DNA of 64,000 nt from Erwinia_E haradaeae_F (GCF_900698855.1 NZ_LR217698.1:496001-560000); one strand, 5' to 3'. Counted from the stretch's first letter, positions 42,215 through 52,000 are shown. Numbers and translations are program-made. Notes: generated by a model not told the origin, from the sequence alone.

Positions 42215-42994
42215 TTAGATAGAAAAGAATTTATGGGCATTTAATGTTGTTTGTATTTCTAATTCAGTTTCAACCTCTTTTCGTAAGAATGCTACTTTTT
42301 GTAAAATATACGATAAGAAACTAGGTTCATTGCGTTTTGATAATGGTGAAGGATATATATCTTGAGGTAATAGCCAAGGTGCATCTGTTTCCAGCAATAA
42401 ATGAGTAGAGGGAATTAAAGGTATAAGCTTTCTTAACTCTCTTCCTCTATTCTGATCAGAGACCCATCCTGTAATGCCAATGAATAAGTTTTCATCTAAA
42501 TAAGATCGCAATTCTTTATACGTTCCGGTAAAGCAATGAAGAACAGCACCCTTTATCTGAGGAATAAAGGGTTTAAGAAGAGACATAAAAGAATTATGAG
42601 CTTGACGACAATGTAAAAATACTGGTAAGTTTAACTCTACAGCTAATTCTAATTGAGCTTGAAATACATAACATTGTTGCTTCGGTTCTGAAAAGTTTCG
42701 ATTAAAATCCAACCCGCATTCACCAATAGCTACCACTTGAGGTTCGCTGGCTAAAGAACGAAGCTCACCATTAGAATCTTCTGACCATCTATTAGCATAA
42801 TGAGGATGAACTCCAGCAGTAGACCAACAATAATTTAAATTTTGTTTGCTTAAGTTAAGAGCTTTTTTACTGTCTGATATATTAGTTCCAGTAATAACCA
42901 TACCGGTTATACCGGCTGAACGCGCGCGTTCTAAAACATCTAAATAATCTTTTTTAAATCGAGAGCTAGTTAAATTGACACCAATATCAAACAT
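42215..42994 (-). CDS. tatD: TatD-family 3'-5' DNA exonuclease
   Basis: TatD is a metal-dependent nuclease of the amidohydrolase fold implicated in repair of oxidative DNA damage; despite its name it is not needed for Tat export. The 259 residues match E. coli TatD: MFDIGVNLTSSRF, GVHPHYANRW, AIGECGLDFNRNFS, FLHCRQAH, HCFTGT and LLETDAPWLLP, covering the metal ligands. It resembles TatD rather than the paralogues YcfH or YjjV by this N-terminus. tatABC are not beside it here. Confidence 0.94.
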   Translation of the reverse strand: MFDIGVNLTSSRFKKDYLDVLERARSAGITGMVITGTNISDSKKALNLSKQNLNYCWSTAGVHPHYANRWSEDSNGELRSLASEPQVVAIGECGLDFNRNFSEPKQQCYVFQAQLELAVELNLPVFLHCRQAHNSFMSLLKPFIPQIKGAVLHCFTGTYKELRSYLDENLFIGITGWVSDQNRGRELRKLIPLIPSTHLLLETDAPWLLPQDIYPSPLSKRNEPSFLSYILQKVAFLRKEVETELEIQTTLNAHKFFSI

Positions 42995-43290
42995 AGTTGC
43001 CCTTAAAAGTCATTTTAATATGAAGCAGTTGTGATATAAAAGATCATTGATTAATAAATCAATATTTTTTACATTAAACTAAAACTCTATTTTCCGCAAC
43101 AGCTATCACCTTAAGTATCAAAATCAATATAAAAGAAAGTTTTTCATTAAACAAAGCATCAAATATATGGGTTCCCTTCTAATAGAAGGGAATACTATGC
43201 TTACTATGATGAGCTTTATCAATAAATAGCATCGTATGGTTGTGGTAATATACTATCAGTTCATAATGGTAGATGCATGGCGAAATGAAC
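42995..43290. other. mtn-tatD spacer
   Basis: 296 bp without an ORF. Its notable element is the hairpin described at 43172-43192. Confidence 0.5.
43172..43192 (-). terminator. hairpin downstream of mtn
   Basis: TTCCCTTCT, AAT loop, AGAAGGGAA: perfect 9-bp stem about 100 bp after the mtn stop. There is no immediate T-tract on the minus strand, so it may be an RNA-stabilising or relic element rather than a full terminator. Confidence 0.4.
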
Positions 43291-43989
43291 TTAAGGAGTG
43301 TCTAAATAAGATAGAAACGATTCTATCATGAGAGATGAGTTATGCGATGCCAAATTTAGAAAATTATTAAAATTGAGAGGAGATTCCTGATCTGCTATAT
43401 CAGAAACTGAGCGTATAACAATAAAAGGAATTGAAAATTGATAGCAAACATGAGCAATAGCAGAAGATTCCATATCTACTGCAATAGCTTTTGGAAAAAT
43501 ATTACGAATATGTTGTCGTAGAACACCACCATTAATAAATGTGTCTCCACTAACTATTAATCCACTCACTGAATGTAGGTTGAGTTTTTTTGAACAGAGC
43601 TCTGCTATGGAAATTAGGTTCTTATCAGCTGGAAAGCTCAATGGACACCCTACCATCTGACCTTGTGTATAACCACATACAGTAACATCAACATCGTGAT
43701 ATCTCAGTTCATCTGAGATAATAATATCTCCTATTTTTAGTAATGGATGTAGACTACCAGCTGATCCGATATTAATGACTAGGTTTGGTTTATATATATG
43801 CAGCAATAAAGTAGTACCTAATGTAGCAAAAACTTTTCCAACTCCTGATTTTAGAAGAAATACCTCTATATTATTTAGAATGCCAGTATAAATTTCAACT
43901 CCAGCAAGTAAAAATCTTTTTTGGTTTTTAAGTTTATTACGTAATGGAGCAATTTCATCTTCCATTGCGCCAATAATACCTATTTTCAT
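43291..43989 (-). CDS. mtn: 5'-methylthioadenosine/S-adenosylhomocysteine nucleosidase
   Basis: Mtn (Pfs) hydrolyses MTA, SAH and 5'-deoxyadenosine, clearing inhibitory by-products of SAM use. The 232 residues equal the E. coli length. The motifs MKIGIIGAMEDE (catalytic E12), SAGSLHPLLKIGD, AVDMESSAIAHV and the SDIADQ aspartate are intact. The ATG at 43989 matches E. coli and has GAGAG eight bases upstream; a TTG two codons earlier is the alternative. It stands alone before tatD. Confidence 0.96.
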   Translation of the reverse strand: MKIGIIGAMEDEIAPLRNKLKNQKRFLLAGVEIYTGILNNIEVFLLKSGVGKVFATLGTTLLLHIYKPNLVINIGSAGSLHPLLKIGDIIISDELRYHDVDVTVCGYTQGQMVGCPLSFPADKNLISIAELCSKKLNLHSVSGLIVSGDTFINGGVLRQHIRNIFPKAIAVDMESSAIAHVCYQFSIPFIVIRSVSDIADQESPLNFNNFLNLASHNSSLMIESFLSYLDTP

Positions 43990-44310
43990 ATACAATTCTC
44001 TCGTTATTATTTAGAGTAATATTCCTTCTTGCCTAAGTAGGAATAATACTCTAATAAGCATAATCTATGACTTCTTTCTATGCTTTACTCAGTTCTTAAT
44101 TACAAAATGAATCAAATACTCAAACGTTAAATTATATGCCACATATCCTGTATTATATACATCGATTATGATGATTATCATATAGTCGTATGATATTAAT
44201 CCAATTAGAGATAAATACTTATTAAAGAGAAAATTGTTAGGTTAGAAAATACCAACATATGAATCAGAAAAAATAACGTTTATTCTGTTATCTTCCCGCA
44301 TTGAAATATC

Positions 44311-44340
44311 TTTTCTATATTTATTTTTTCTATATTTATT
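44311..44340. repeat. perfect 15-bp tandem duplication
   Basis: TTTTCTATATTTATT occurs twice in direct tandem with no mismatch, upstream of mtn. Likely replication slippage. Confidence 0.75.
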
Positions 44341-44495
44341 AATAAATGTTATTATTTATATCTATATAGAGATATAACTAATTTGAAGTATAAATATAGA
44401 GAGGATTTTAATACTCTAGTATTGGTCATTATAAAATTTTTTTTATTTACTTATTATACTTAGATAATCTTCTAAGTACTTTATCCATTTGAAAT

Positions 44496-44521
44496 AAAAA
44501 ATTTCAGTTAAACCTGAGAAA
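44496..44521 (-). terminator. terminator of the argX-hisR-leuT-proM operon
   Basis: On the minus strand a short stem (CAG/CTG core, with flanking T-A and A-T pairs and one bulge) is followed directly by six T residues, about 25 bp past the tRNA-Pro CCA. The stem is weak but the T-tract and position are right. Confidence 0.5.
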
Positions 44522-44544
44522 TAATTTTTTTACTTAATATTAAG

Positions 44545-44621
44545 TGGTCGGCGAGAGAGGATTTGAACCTCCGACCCACTGGTCCCAAACCAGTTGCGCT
44601 ACCAAGCTGCGCTACTCGCCG
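44545..44621 (-). tRNA. proM: tRNA-Pro(TGG)
   Basis: 77 nt with encoded CCA and anticodon TGG. Almost identical to E. coli proM; acceptor CGGCGAG/CTCGCCG is perfect. The T-loop is TTCAAAT (E. coli TTCGAAT), a tolerated purine change. Last gene of the four-tRNA operon. Confidence 0.98.
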
Positions 44622-44653
44622 AGTATTATTATAGATAAATTCATTATATCGTA

Positions 44654-44740
44654 TGGTACGAAGAGAGGGACTTGAACCCTCACGTCTTTTCGGACGCTAA
44701 CCCCTGAAGCTAGTGCGTCTACCAATTTCGCCATCTTCGC
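44654..44740 (-). tRNA. leuT: tRNA-Leu(CAG)
   Basis: 87 nt class II tRNA with a long variable arm, encoded CCA and anticodon CAG in the loop TTCAGGG. Matches E. coli leuT and keeps its place in the operon. The first acceptor pair is G1:U72 instead of G1:C72, a weakening that hints at slow tRNA erosion. The CTG codon it reads must be rare in this AT-rich genome. Confidence 0.97.
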
Positions 44741-44753
44741 ATATCAGCAATTT

Positions 44754-44830
44754 TGGGGTGGCCAATGGGGATCGAACCCACGACAACTGGAATCACAATC
44801 CAGGACTCTACCAACTGAGCTATGGCCACC
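44754..44830 (-). tRNA. hisR: tRNA-His(GTG)
   Basis: 77 nt including the encoded extra 5' G (G-1) that pairs with C73, the histidine identity element, and an encoded CCA. Anticodon GTG. Close to E. coli hisR; one G10:U25 wobble appears in the D-stem. Second gene of the operon. Confidence 0.98.
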
Positions 44831-44913
44831 ACATTTTTAATATTAATATATTATTATAACCTCTTCTATGTAAAGAGTACACCAATCTAACAAATATATT
44901 TTATAAACGAATA

Positions 44914-44990
<77 letters not shown>

Positions 44991-45011
44991 AACTCTCCTT
45001 TACAAATTGTT

Positions 45012-45040
45012 ATTTTATAAAAAAAATATTTATCTGTCTA
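45012..45040 (-). promoter_or_regulatory. promoter of the tRNA operon
   Basis: On the minus strand TAGACA (45035-45040) and TAAAAT (45012-45017, within TATAAAAT) are 17 bp apart, about 20 bp upstream of tRNA-Arg. A good sigma-70 match by eye. Confidence 0.45.
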
Positions 45041-45180
45041 CTATTTTTATAAAACAATATATGTATACTTACATAGTTTCTACTTACAGACATAAATGAA
45101 AGTCATATTAAAGATTATGAATCTTCGTATTCATCAAAAAAGTCAATCTACTTATATAATCAAATGGTATAGGTCATAAA

Positions 45181-45456
45181 TTATTTAGTAGATTCCTCTT
45201 CTTCTGTCTCAGGGAATGTAATATTTAGTTCAAGAATAGAAATATTCTGATCTTTTTGATCTAACCTTACCTTCAGCATTTCGGGATCAATTTTTAAATA
45301 TTTACCTATTACCTCTAATAACTCTTTTTTCAATTGAGCTAAGTAATGGGGTTCATAATTTGCTCCTCTACGTTCTGCCACAATGATTTGTAAACGCTCC
45401 TTAGCTATATGTGCTGTATTTTTTTTTCGGGATAAAAAGAAATCAAGTAGGGGCAT
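45181..45456 (-). CDS. minE: cell division topological specificity factor MinE
   Basis: MinE drives the pole-to-pole oscillation of MinD by stimulating its ATPase, so that division occurs at mid-cell. The 91 residues (E. coli 88) have the membrane-targeting N-terminus MPLLDFFLSRKKNTAHIA, the MinD-contact helix RLQIIVAERR and the dimerisation domain with DPEMLKVRLDQ. The acidic tail is slightly longer than usual. It is 3 bp after minD, last in minCDE. Confidence 0.97.
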   Translation of the reverse strand: MPLLDFFLSRKKNTAHIAKERLQIIVAERRGANYEPHYLAQLKKELLEVIGKYLKIDPEMLKVRLDQKDQNISILELNITFPETEEEESTK

Positions 45457-45459
45457 TGT

Positions 45460-46272
45460 TTATCCTTTAAATAGACGCGCTAAAAAACTTTTCTTTTCTT
45501 CTTCAATAAAACGTAATGGACATTCTTTTCCAAGTAGGCGATCTACAGTATCAATGTAAGCCTTTCCTGCGCGAGATACAGGATCTAAAATAACAGGTTT
45601 ACCCTGATTTGACGCACGTAAAACAGATTGATCTTCAGGAATTACTCCAACAATAGGAATATGTAATATATCTAAAACATCTTGCATGCTTAACATATCA
45701 CCACGATTAACTCGATCTGAATTATAACGTGTCAAAAGTAAATGTTCCTTAATAGGTGTTTTACACATCTCTGCGCGTTGAGATTTAGAAGATAAAATAC
45801 CAAGTATTCGATCGGAATCACGAACAGAAGTAATTTCTGGATTAGTGGTAACAATAGCTTCATCAGCAAAGTACAGTGCCATTAAAGCCCCTGTTTCAAT
45901 TCCAGCCGGCGAGTCACAAATAATAAATTCAAATTCCATTTTATGTAAATCATCTAAAACTTTTTGGACGCCATCACGGTGTAACACATCTTTATCACGA
46001 GTCTGTGAAGCGGGCAAAATAAACAAGTCCTTAGTATGTTTATCTTTAATCAGAGCTTGGTTTAAAGAGATATCGCCATGTATGACATTAATAAAATCAT
46101 AGACAACGCGACGCTCACAACCCATGACTAAATCTAAGTTGCGTAGGCCAATATCAAAATCAATGACAACAATTTTTTTACCTTTTTGAGCTAGACCAGT
46201 AGCAATAGATGCGCTGGAGGTGGTTTTACCTACACCTCCTTTACCAGATGTAACAACGATTATGCGTGACAT
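45460..46272 (-). CDS. minD: septum site-determining ATPase MinD
   Basis: MinD binds the membrane in its ATP form, recruits MinC and oscillates under MinE. The 270 residues equal the E. coli length. It has the deviant Walker A GKGGVGKTTSS, the switch I region IDFDIGLRNLD and the C-terminal amphipathic membrane-targeting helix EEEKKSFLARLFKG. It lies 45 bp after minC in the same operon. No damage seen. Confidence 0.98.
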   Translation of the reverse strand: MSRIIVVTSGKGGVGKTTSSASIATGLAQKGKKIVVIDFDIGLRNLDLVMGCERRVVYDFINVIHGDISLNQALIKDKHTKDLFILPASQTRDKDVLHRDGVQKVLDDLHKMEFEFIICDSPAGIETGALMALYFADEAIVTTNPEITSVRDSDRILGILSSKSQRAEMCKTPIKEHLLLTRYNSDRVNRGDMLSMQDVLDILHIPIVGVIPEDQSVLRASNQGKPVILDPVSRAGKAYIDTVDRLLGKECPLRFIEEEKKSFLARLFKG

Positions 46273-46317
46273 ATATTATAATCTTTCCTTAATAAAGAAA
46301 GGGCTCGTGAACATTAA

Positions 46318-47016
46318 TCAAATTAAATTTTGTAAAGTTAAAACACCGGATTCAAGATACAAACGAGATGTTTTACCAAAACAATTAGAGGGTATTTGCT
46401 CCATCATCCAATATTGTCCAGCAATAGATAGAAGTTCTGCTAATAAGTGAGTGCAAAAAATTTGACAACTTTCATCTCCATCGACTCCCGCTAATGCGCG
46501 ACCTCGCATACTGCCATAAACATGAATATTACCATCAGCAATCAATTCTGCTCCCTCGCTTACACTATTTATAATGACTAAATCAGTGTTTTTGGCATAA
46601 ATTTGTTGACCAGAACGCACTGGAGAAGAAATTAGCCTTGTTTTACACTTCTCTTTCATTTGATTAGGAGTACTTTTGGAAGTATAGATTTTACTATGAG
46701 AATTATCAATTGCACCTTCATTAAGTATTGCTAGACCGGAATTAATGATAACTTGTTTTAATTTTTCATCTCTACATCCACTAACACCAACAATTAATAA
46801 TCCTGTCTCTAGGATTACTTGTTGCATATGGTTCCAGTTGACGTTACTACTTAACATAGAGACATTCACAATAATTGGTGCATTTCTTAAAAAACCAGGC
46901 GCATTATCCATCTTTTTTTGGATCGATTTCCCTATAATTTTGTAGTCAATATCATATAGATAAAGCACTAAAAAAGTAAAATTACTTCCTTTAAACTCAA
47001 TTGGTGAGCGGGACAT
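46318..47016 (-). CDS. minC: septum site-determining protein MinC
   Basis: MinC inhibits FtsZ assembly away from mid-cell. Of its 232 residues, the first roughly 100 form the FtsZ-inhibiting domain (MSRSPIEFKGSNFTF) and the rest the beta-helical domain that binds MinD (RSGQQIYAKNTDLVI, HVYGSMRGRALAG). The length matches E. coli (231). The N-terminal domain has changed more than the C-terminal one, as is usual for the family. It is the first gene of minCDE. Confidence 0.97.
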   Translation of the reverse strand: MSRSPIEFKGSNFTFLVLYLYDIDYKIIGKSIQKKMDNAPGFLRNAPIIVNVSMLSSNVNWNHMQQVILETGLLIVGVSGCRDEKLKQVIINSGLAILNEGAIDNSHSKIYTSKSTPNQMKEKCKTRLISSPVRSGQQIYAKNTDLVIINSVSEGAELIADGNIHVYGSMRGRALAGVDGDESCQIFCTHLLAELLSIAGQYWMMEQIPSNCFGKTSRLYLESGVLTLQNLI

Positions 47017-47896
47017 GGATCTGACTCTATATAAAATGTTATTTTTAAGAAAATTTATGTAGACAATATTAGGAAGAAAATTCTAGAAAATAAAAATATT
47101 AGTAATCTTAATAATTTAATTATTGTCCTCATAGAGTTATTAATAAGAAAGATATGTTATATTTTATCAATTTGATATAAATGTTATGTTTTTCTAAACT
47201 TCTTGACTATCATATAGAATTTTTTATTAGTTATTATCGAAAAATTGTATAATTATAGGTAGATTACCAATCTCTGCATATTATACATTGGAGATCATTG
47301 ATAATGAGAGGAAAGTAAGATACATATAGCAATATATCTCAATTAGATATCAATCGTATACTATTTGGTAATAGTATGTAAATATGAGATGCTAGTGATT
47401 CGTGATCAAAATAAGAACTTTTCTTCCTCAGAAGAACTGTCTCATATTTTTTTGAAGATTATTTTTAAGTGTTTTTCTAATTAAATATTCTTTTCAGAAT
47501 ATCTACTTTTATTCAAAATAATTGATAGATAAGGAGAATCTAATAATTAGGGAAAATATATTACAAATAGAATAAATTCTATCATAGATTAAAATCTTGT
47601 AATCAAGTAGTTGAAAGATATTAAATACATAAAATAAATTTTATTTTTTTATTGATAAAAAATAGTTTACAACTTAGTTTTTTACTAGAAAACTACTTAT
47701 TTTTAATATAAATATGTAAATATATCAAAAGTATACATACTAGAAAGATTCTGATAGTGCATAAAGGATAAAATATTAAAGATCATATCTTTATAATATA
47801 AAGATACACAATATACATATTGTTTTATCTATTATAACTCTATACTTACACTAATTTTATAGTATTATGATGTAATAATCTTTATTACTGTTTTCA
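47017..47896. other. non-coding spacer erpA-minC
   Basis: About 880 bp, AT-rich, stops in all frames. It should hold the minC promoter. No gene remnant recognised. Confidence 0.6.
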
Positions 47897-48238
47897 TTAA
47901 ATACTAAAAGAAGAACCACATCCACAAGTAGTCTTTGCATTAGGATTCTTAAAAATAAAACGAGATCCTTCAAGATCTTCAATGTAGTCTACTGAACCAC
48001 CAGAAAGATATTGTAAACTTATAGGATCAATGACTATGACCACACCTGCATTCTGCACTATAACATCTTCATCATGAATTTGATTATCTAGACTAAATCC
48101 ATATTGAAACCCACCACAACCACCACCAATAATATACACGCGAAGGTTCAAATGAGGATTTTTCTCATAAGAGGTTAGTTGTTTGACTCGATTTACAGCA
48201 GAGTCAGTTACATGGATAGAGGGTACTATATGATCCAT
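47897..48238 (-). CDS. erpA: iron-sulfur cluster insertion protein ErpA
   Basis: ErpA is an A-type carrier that delivers Fe-S clusters, in E. coli notably to IspG and IspH of isoprenoid synthesis. The 113 residues (E. coli 114) keep the three cluster cysteines: C41 in GGGCGGF and C105, C107 in TTCGCGSSF. These residues and the length favour ErpA over IscA or SufA. Isoprenoid supply links it to ubiquinone (ubiD) and undecaprenol for the cell wall. It is a single gene. Confidence 0.94.
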   Translation of the reverse strand: MDHIVPSIHVTDSAVNRVKQLTSYEKNPHLNLRVYIIGGGCGGFQYGFSLDNQIHDEDVIVQNAGVVIVIDPISLQYLSGGSVDYIEDLEGSRFIFKNPNAKTTCGCGSSFSI

Positions 48239-48794
48239 TATTAAGCACTCCAGTCTTAATCTACTTCATATTGTAATAAGGTAATCAGTTAATAACTATA
48301 GTTATCTTAGTTGTCTAATACCTGAAGAGAAGAAGTAATAGGTCTAATAATTACATTGATGTTATCTTAACGTAAGATATACCATCGTTTTTCAATACAT
48401 ATGCCAAATCTAAAACATAGTTTATAATCATTAGCTTTTTATCTATTCATATATCTTTGATATTACATGATTTTTAATTAAAAAATTTAAATTATAGGCA
48501 TAAGATTCTTATTAGATCTATGCACAAGTTATAACAATTAATGTTTCTTAGAAAGCAGATATATCTGTTAACTATATGATTTCTAATATGATACATAGTA
48601 TAAGTTTTCATGTTATCAAGAACTCAAGTACATTAAATTTATTAAGATGAATGCGGGATCTATATTATCTATACCTTCTTTACTTTTTGATATTATATTT
48701 AATATGTTTTTTTATGAAAATCTGTTCTATTAAAGAACTCTTTAAGTTTTTATTTCTTTTTTTATCAGTTTACTACTGGATTTAGAATTGATTT
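48239..48794. other. non-coding spacer purK-erpA
   Basis: 556 bp of AT-rich sequence without an ORF or recognised signal; the erpA promoter should lie in it. Confidence 0.6.
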
Positions 48795-49865
48795 CTAAAT
48801 TCTCTTAAGTTGATTTTGTGCCCAACTTATACCTGTGACATAACCTGAAGGTAGCCTTATTTTTAGACGATCTAATGCCATATTCATTTTTATAGAATTA
48901 TCAGTGACTAAATTCAGATGACCGACCTTACGAAAACTATAAACCTCTTTGTTATACCAGTGTAAACGTACTATTGGATCATGTAACCAGGCTGTATTAA
49001 TATTAATTCCAAGTAAATTCAGCATTATAACTGGTTTATATGTAATTGGAGCAGGCATAGGAAGATTAAGAATAGCTCGTAAATGCATTTCAAATTGATT
49101 TATAGATGCACCATCCTGAGTCCAATGTCCACTGTTATGTACGCGTGGTGCTAATTCATTAATAAGTATACCTTTTTGAGTGACAAAACATTCCATTGTC
49201 ATAATACCAACATAATTTAGCATATGCATGATAGATGATAACATGCACTCAACTTCTTTCTGAATAGGGTTTTCGTTATCTAAGACTACGCTAACTCGCA
49301 AAATTCCATCTTGATGAAAATTATAGGTTAATGGATAAAAAATTACCTTTCCATCGTATCCACGAGAACCAATTAAAGATACTTCATCAGTAAAATTAAT
49401 CTTTTTTTCCACAATAGCTTTACCGTAGAATTTATTTGGAAAAAGAGATAGAGAATTAGAAGATATATTCCATTGACCCTTTCCATTATAACCACCAATA
49501 CGTTGTTTTACAATGACCGATTCACCAAATAGAGAAAAAATTTGATTCCATTGCGACGAAGAGAAGATAGGTACCCAAGGTACAGTAGGAAGACCTAACT
49601 GATCAAGAAACTGTTTTTGCATTAAACGATCTGAAACTATAGGAAATGTGTCTCTATTAATAAAAGAATCATTGAGAGTTAGTTTTCTAGTGAATTCTGT
49701 ATTTGGCCAATGTTCAACTTCTGAAGTAATGAGATCTTTTTTTTCTATTGATATCTCTATTTTACTATCGATATCTAAAAGATAAATAGAAATTCCTAGA
49801 AGCTCTCCAGCTTGACGCAACATACAGCCAAGTTGACCTGTTCCTAACACATATACTATTTTCAT
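48795..49865 (-). CDS. purK: N5-carboxyaminoimidazole ribonucleotide synthase
   Basis: PurK is an ATP-grasp enzyme that uses ATP and bicarbonate to make N5-CAIR from AIR, feeding PurE in purine synthesis. The 356 residues (E. coli 355) start MKIVYVLGTGQLGCMLRQAG and include VKQRIGGYNGKGQW and the metal-site NELAPRVHNSGHWTQ. The stop region is clean. It overlaps purE by 4 bp (ATGA), the classical purEK operon. The sequence is more diverged from E. coli than its neighbours but the motifs are intact. Confidence 0.96.
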   Translation of the reverse strand: MKIVYVLGTGQLGCMLRQAGELLGISIYLLDIDSKIEISIEKKDLITSEVEHWPNTEFTRKLTLNDSFINRDTFPIVSDRLMQKQFLDQLGLPTVPWVPIFSSSQWNQIFSLFGESVIVKQRIGGYNGKGQWNISSNSLSLFPNKFYGKAIVEKKINFTDEVSLIGSRGYDGKVIFYPLTYNFHQDGILRVSVVLDNENPIQKEVECMLSSIMHMLNYVGIMTMECFVTQKGILINELAPRVHNSGHWTQDGASINQFEMHLRAILNLPMPAPITYKPVIMLNLLGININTAWLHDPIVRLHWYNKEVYSFRKVGHLNLVTDNSIKMNMALDRLKIRLPSGYVTGISWAQNQLKRI

Positions 49866-50377
49866 AGTTTATCTCGTGGGTCTGGATGATTCAGTATTTT
49901 GTTTTTTTCATTCTCTCGCCAGGCCGACAAACTAAGAGTTAGATTGGTATTATAAAGCGCCAGAATTTGTACTGCAAGCAATGCTGCATTAGCAGCTCCG
50001 GTCTTACCAATTGCTAAAGTACCAACTGGAGCTCCACGTGGCATTTGAAGTATAGAAAGAAGACTATCAATACCACTAAGAATCGTGCTTTCTATTGGTA
50101 CACCTAATACTGGTATCAGCGTTTTAGAAGCTAACATTCCAGGAAGATGCGCGGATCCACCTGCTCCTGCAATAATAACTTGATAACCTTTTTCTGAAGC
50201 TTGCTCAGAAAAAGTAAATAATTTATCTGGTGTACGATGTGCTGATATTATTTCGCAATGAAATAAAACTTCAAAATGAGTAAGCATGTCTGCAGCATGC
50301 TTCATGGTGGGCCAATCATTTTTAGAACCCATAACAATTGCAATACGAGTGACTGGCGGTGTCGACAGTATGCGCAT
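49862..50377 (-). CDS. purE: N5-carboxyaminoimidazole ribonucleotide mutase
   Basis: PurE moves the carboxylate of N5-CAIR to give CAIR. The 171 residues (E. coli 169) have VMGSKNDWPTM, SAHRTPDKLF and the catalytic-histidine loop GAGGSAHLPGM. An AGGAG lies ten bases before the ATG. purE-purK lies downstream of lpxH. An inverted repeat (ATTAAGCTT/AAGCTTAAT, 50412-50441) in the lpxH-purE gap could end lpxH or be regulatory, but has no T-tract. I see no PurR operator. Confidence 0.97.
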   Translation of the reverse strand: MRILSTPPVTRIAIVMGSKNDWPTMKHAADMLTHFEVLFHCEIISAHRTPDKLFTFSEQASEKGYQVIIAGAGGSAHLPGMLASKTLIPVLGVPIESTILSGIDSLLSILQMPRGAPVGTLAIGKTGAANAALLAVQILALYNTNLTLSLSAWRENEKNKILNHPDPRDKL

Positions 50378-50545
50378 ATAATTCTAACTCCTAATTGCTA
50401 GAGTTTATCGATATTAAGCTTGAGAGCCAATTTAAGCTTAATGGAAAAGAAGGACATATATATGAATATAGTAAAGTATAATATTTATAAGTAAAGAAGG
50501 TATAATGGCATTGGTGTGATACTGAGTAATATAAAATAAGTTATT

Positions 50546-51262
50546 TTATAAAGGAAAAGAGATGAATTGAATATCATTTCTACTTACGGTAATTGCTGAA
50601 CCGTTCTTATTCCAGTCTCCAAGAACAAGACGCTGGACAGATTGCCCATGAACACTTACCTTATGTACTGCAGGTCGATGAGTATGGCCGTGAATTAAAA
50701 CTCGAACATTATAATGAAACATAAGATCTATAACCAGTTTTGGATTAACATCGAAGATTTCTACATCTTTATGTGCGTTTTCATTTTTACTAATAGTTCG
50801 CACTTTTAATGCAATTTTTTGACGAATGTGAATTGGTAAAGATAGAAATAAATTCTGAAACCAGCGTTTCTTTATTATCTTCCGATAACGTAAGTAGAAA
50901 ATATCTCGAGTGCATAATGTATCACCATGCATAATTAATATGCGTCGCCCATACAACTCTAATACCTGTTCTTCTGGCATTAAATTAATCCTAGAAATTC
51001 TAGCAAAATGTTTTCCCAATAACAAATCACGATTGCCATGAAGAAAATTGCACGGAATTGTTAACTGACATAATACATTAGCAATTGTAGTATGAAGAGG
51101 ATTGGGATCATCATCACCAATCCATGATTCAAATAGATCACCTAAGATATATAATGCATCGGCGTTTTTAGCTTCAGAATATAAAAAATTCAAAAATCCA
51201 GAAGTGATTTCTGGTTTTTCATTACATAAGTGAAGATCTGCAATAAATAAAGTTTTTGACAT
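50546..51262 (-). CDS. lpxH: UDP-2,3-diacylglucosamine pyrophosphatase
   Basis: LpxH removes UMP from UDP-2,3-diacylglucosamine to give lipid X in lipid A synthesis. The 238 residues (E. coli 240) carry the calcineurin-like metal motifs: DLH at 9-11, GDLFE at 41-45, GNRD at 76-79 and HGHTHRP near the end. It keeps its ancestral place between purE and cysS; ppiB, which separates lpxH and cysS in E. coli, is missing. With lptM it shows that the organism still makes LPS. Confidence 0.96.
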   Translation of the reverse strand: MSKTLFIADLHLCNEKPEITSGFLNFLYSEAKNADALYILGDLFESWIGDDDPNPLHTTIANVLCQLTIPCNFLHGNRDLLLGKHFARISRINLMPEEQVLELYGRRILIMHGDTLCTRDIFYLRYRKIIKKRWFQNLFLSLPIHIRQKIALKVRTISKNENAHKDVEIFDVNPKLVIDLMFHYNVRVLIHGHTHRPAVHKVSVHGQSVQRLVLGDWNKNGSAITVSRNDIQFISFPL

Positions 51263-52000
51263 TATGAGTAAGTAGTTCTTAGATCATTCAGGATTTTATT
51301 TGTGAGATTCCTTTATCATAGTATTCTTGAATGTATTATAGATTCTTGAAGTAGATATTACTTATAGATTCTTTAATCTATTATCCCTATGATACTCAAA
51401 TTTATTCAATAATCTTGAATAATTAATATTTTAAAAGTTAGGTTTTAATTGATTGTATTAGAAACATAGAACTTATAGTAGAATTAGAAATAATTGGTAC
51501 CTATATATTATCGGATTTTTTATAAAGCATACATAATATCATTCATTTCCTAGTTTTATGTTAAGGAAGTTGATTTTTAAACAATCTCATGGTTAAAATT
51601 TTAAATAATTTAAACGATTGTATCGTAAAAGATTGGCTGTTCAACATCAAATGCATTTCCTAGATAGGATCTTCTATCCATGTATAGATAGTAATTTCTA
51701 AGAAAATTTTAATAGAAATATCATTTCAGCCTACACAGTATGTTTTTAAGTTAATCCTTAAAGGAATCATAGAGCGTTTTCCACCAAAAAAGAAGCTTGT
51801 TGAAATTAGACATGAAATCTGATTTATTATAGAAAATATTTCTAATACATAAGATTTTCATTATATAGAATCTTCTCGATAGTTTAAATCAAAGTGCAAC
51901 GACATTTAATTTCTGATGAATCTATAAGATAGTTCTATTAAATTATGTTCATAAAAATTAACAATATCCATAAAAATACGTTTAAAGATGGGATGTTTCT
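51263..52000. other. non-coding spacer lpxH-cysS
   Basis: 738 bp between divergent genes, where E. coli has ppiB. The stretch 51700-51850 is open in several frames on both strands, but none reads like PpiB, so no pseudogene is called. Promoters of lpxH and cysS must lie here. Confidence 0.55.

Larger units (their letters stand above)
43990..44544. other. spacer tRNA-Pro-mtn
   Basis: 555 bp containing the mtn promoter region, a tandem repeat at 44311-44340 and the terminator of the tRNA operon. No ORF. Confidence 0.6.

Noticed and set aside
46220..46450. Plus-strand ORF across the minC-minD junction
   Set aside because: Antisense to both genes, no conserved motif.
50412..50441. Inverted repeat in the lpxH-purE gap as a PurR operator
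   Set aside because: The sequence lacks the CG-centred PurR consensus and may be a weak lpxH terminator or chance.
51700..51850. Possible ppiB or other pseudogene upstream of cysS
   Set aside because: Three or more frames on both strands are open here and none shows PpiB residues; it is best explained by chance.
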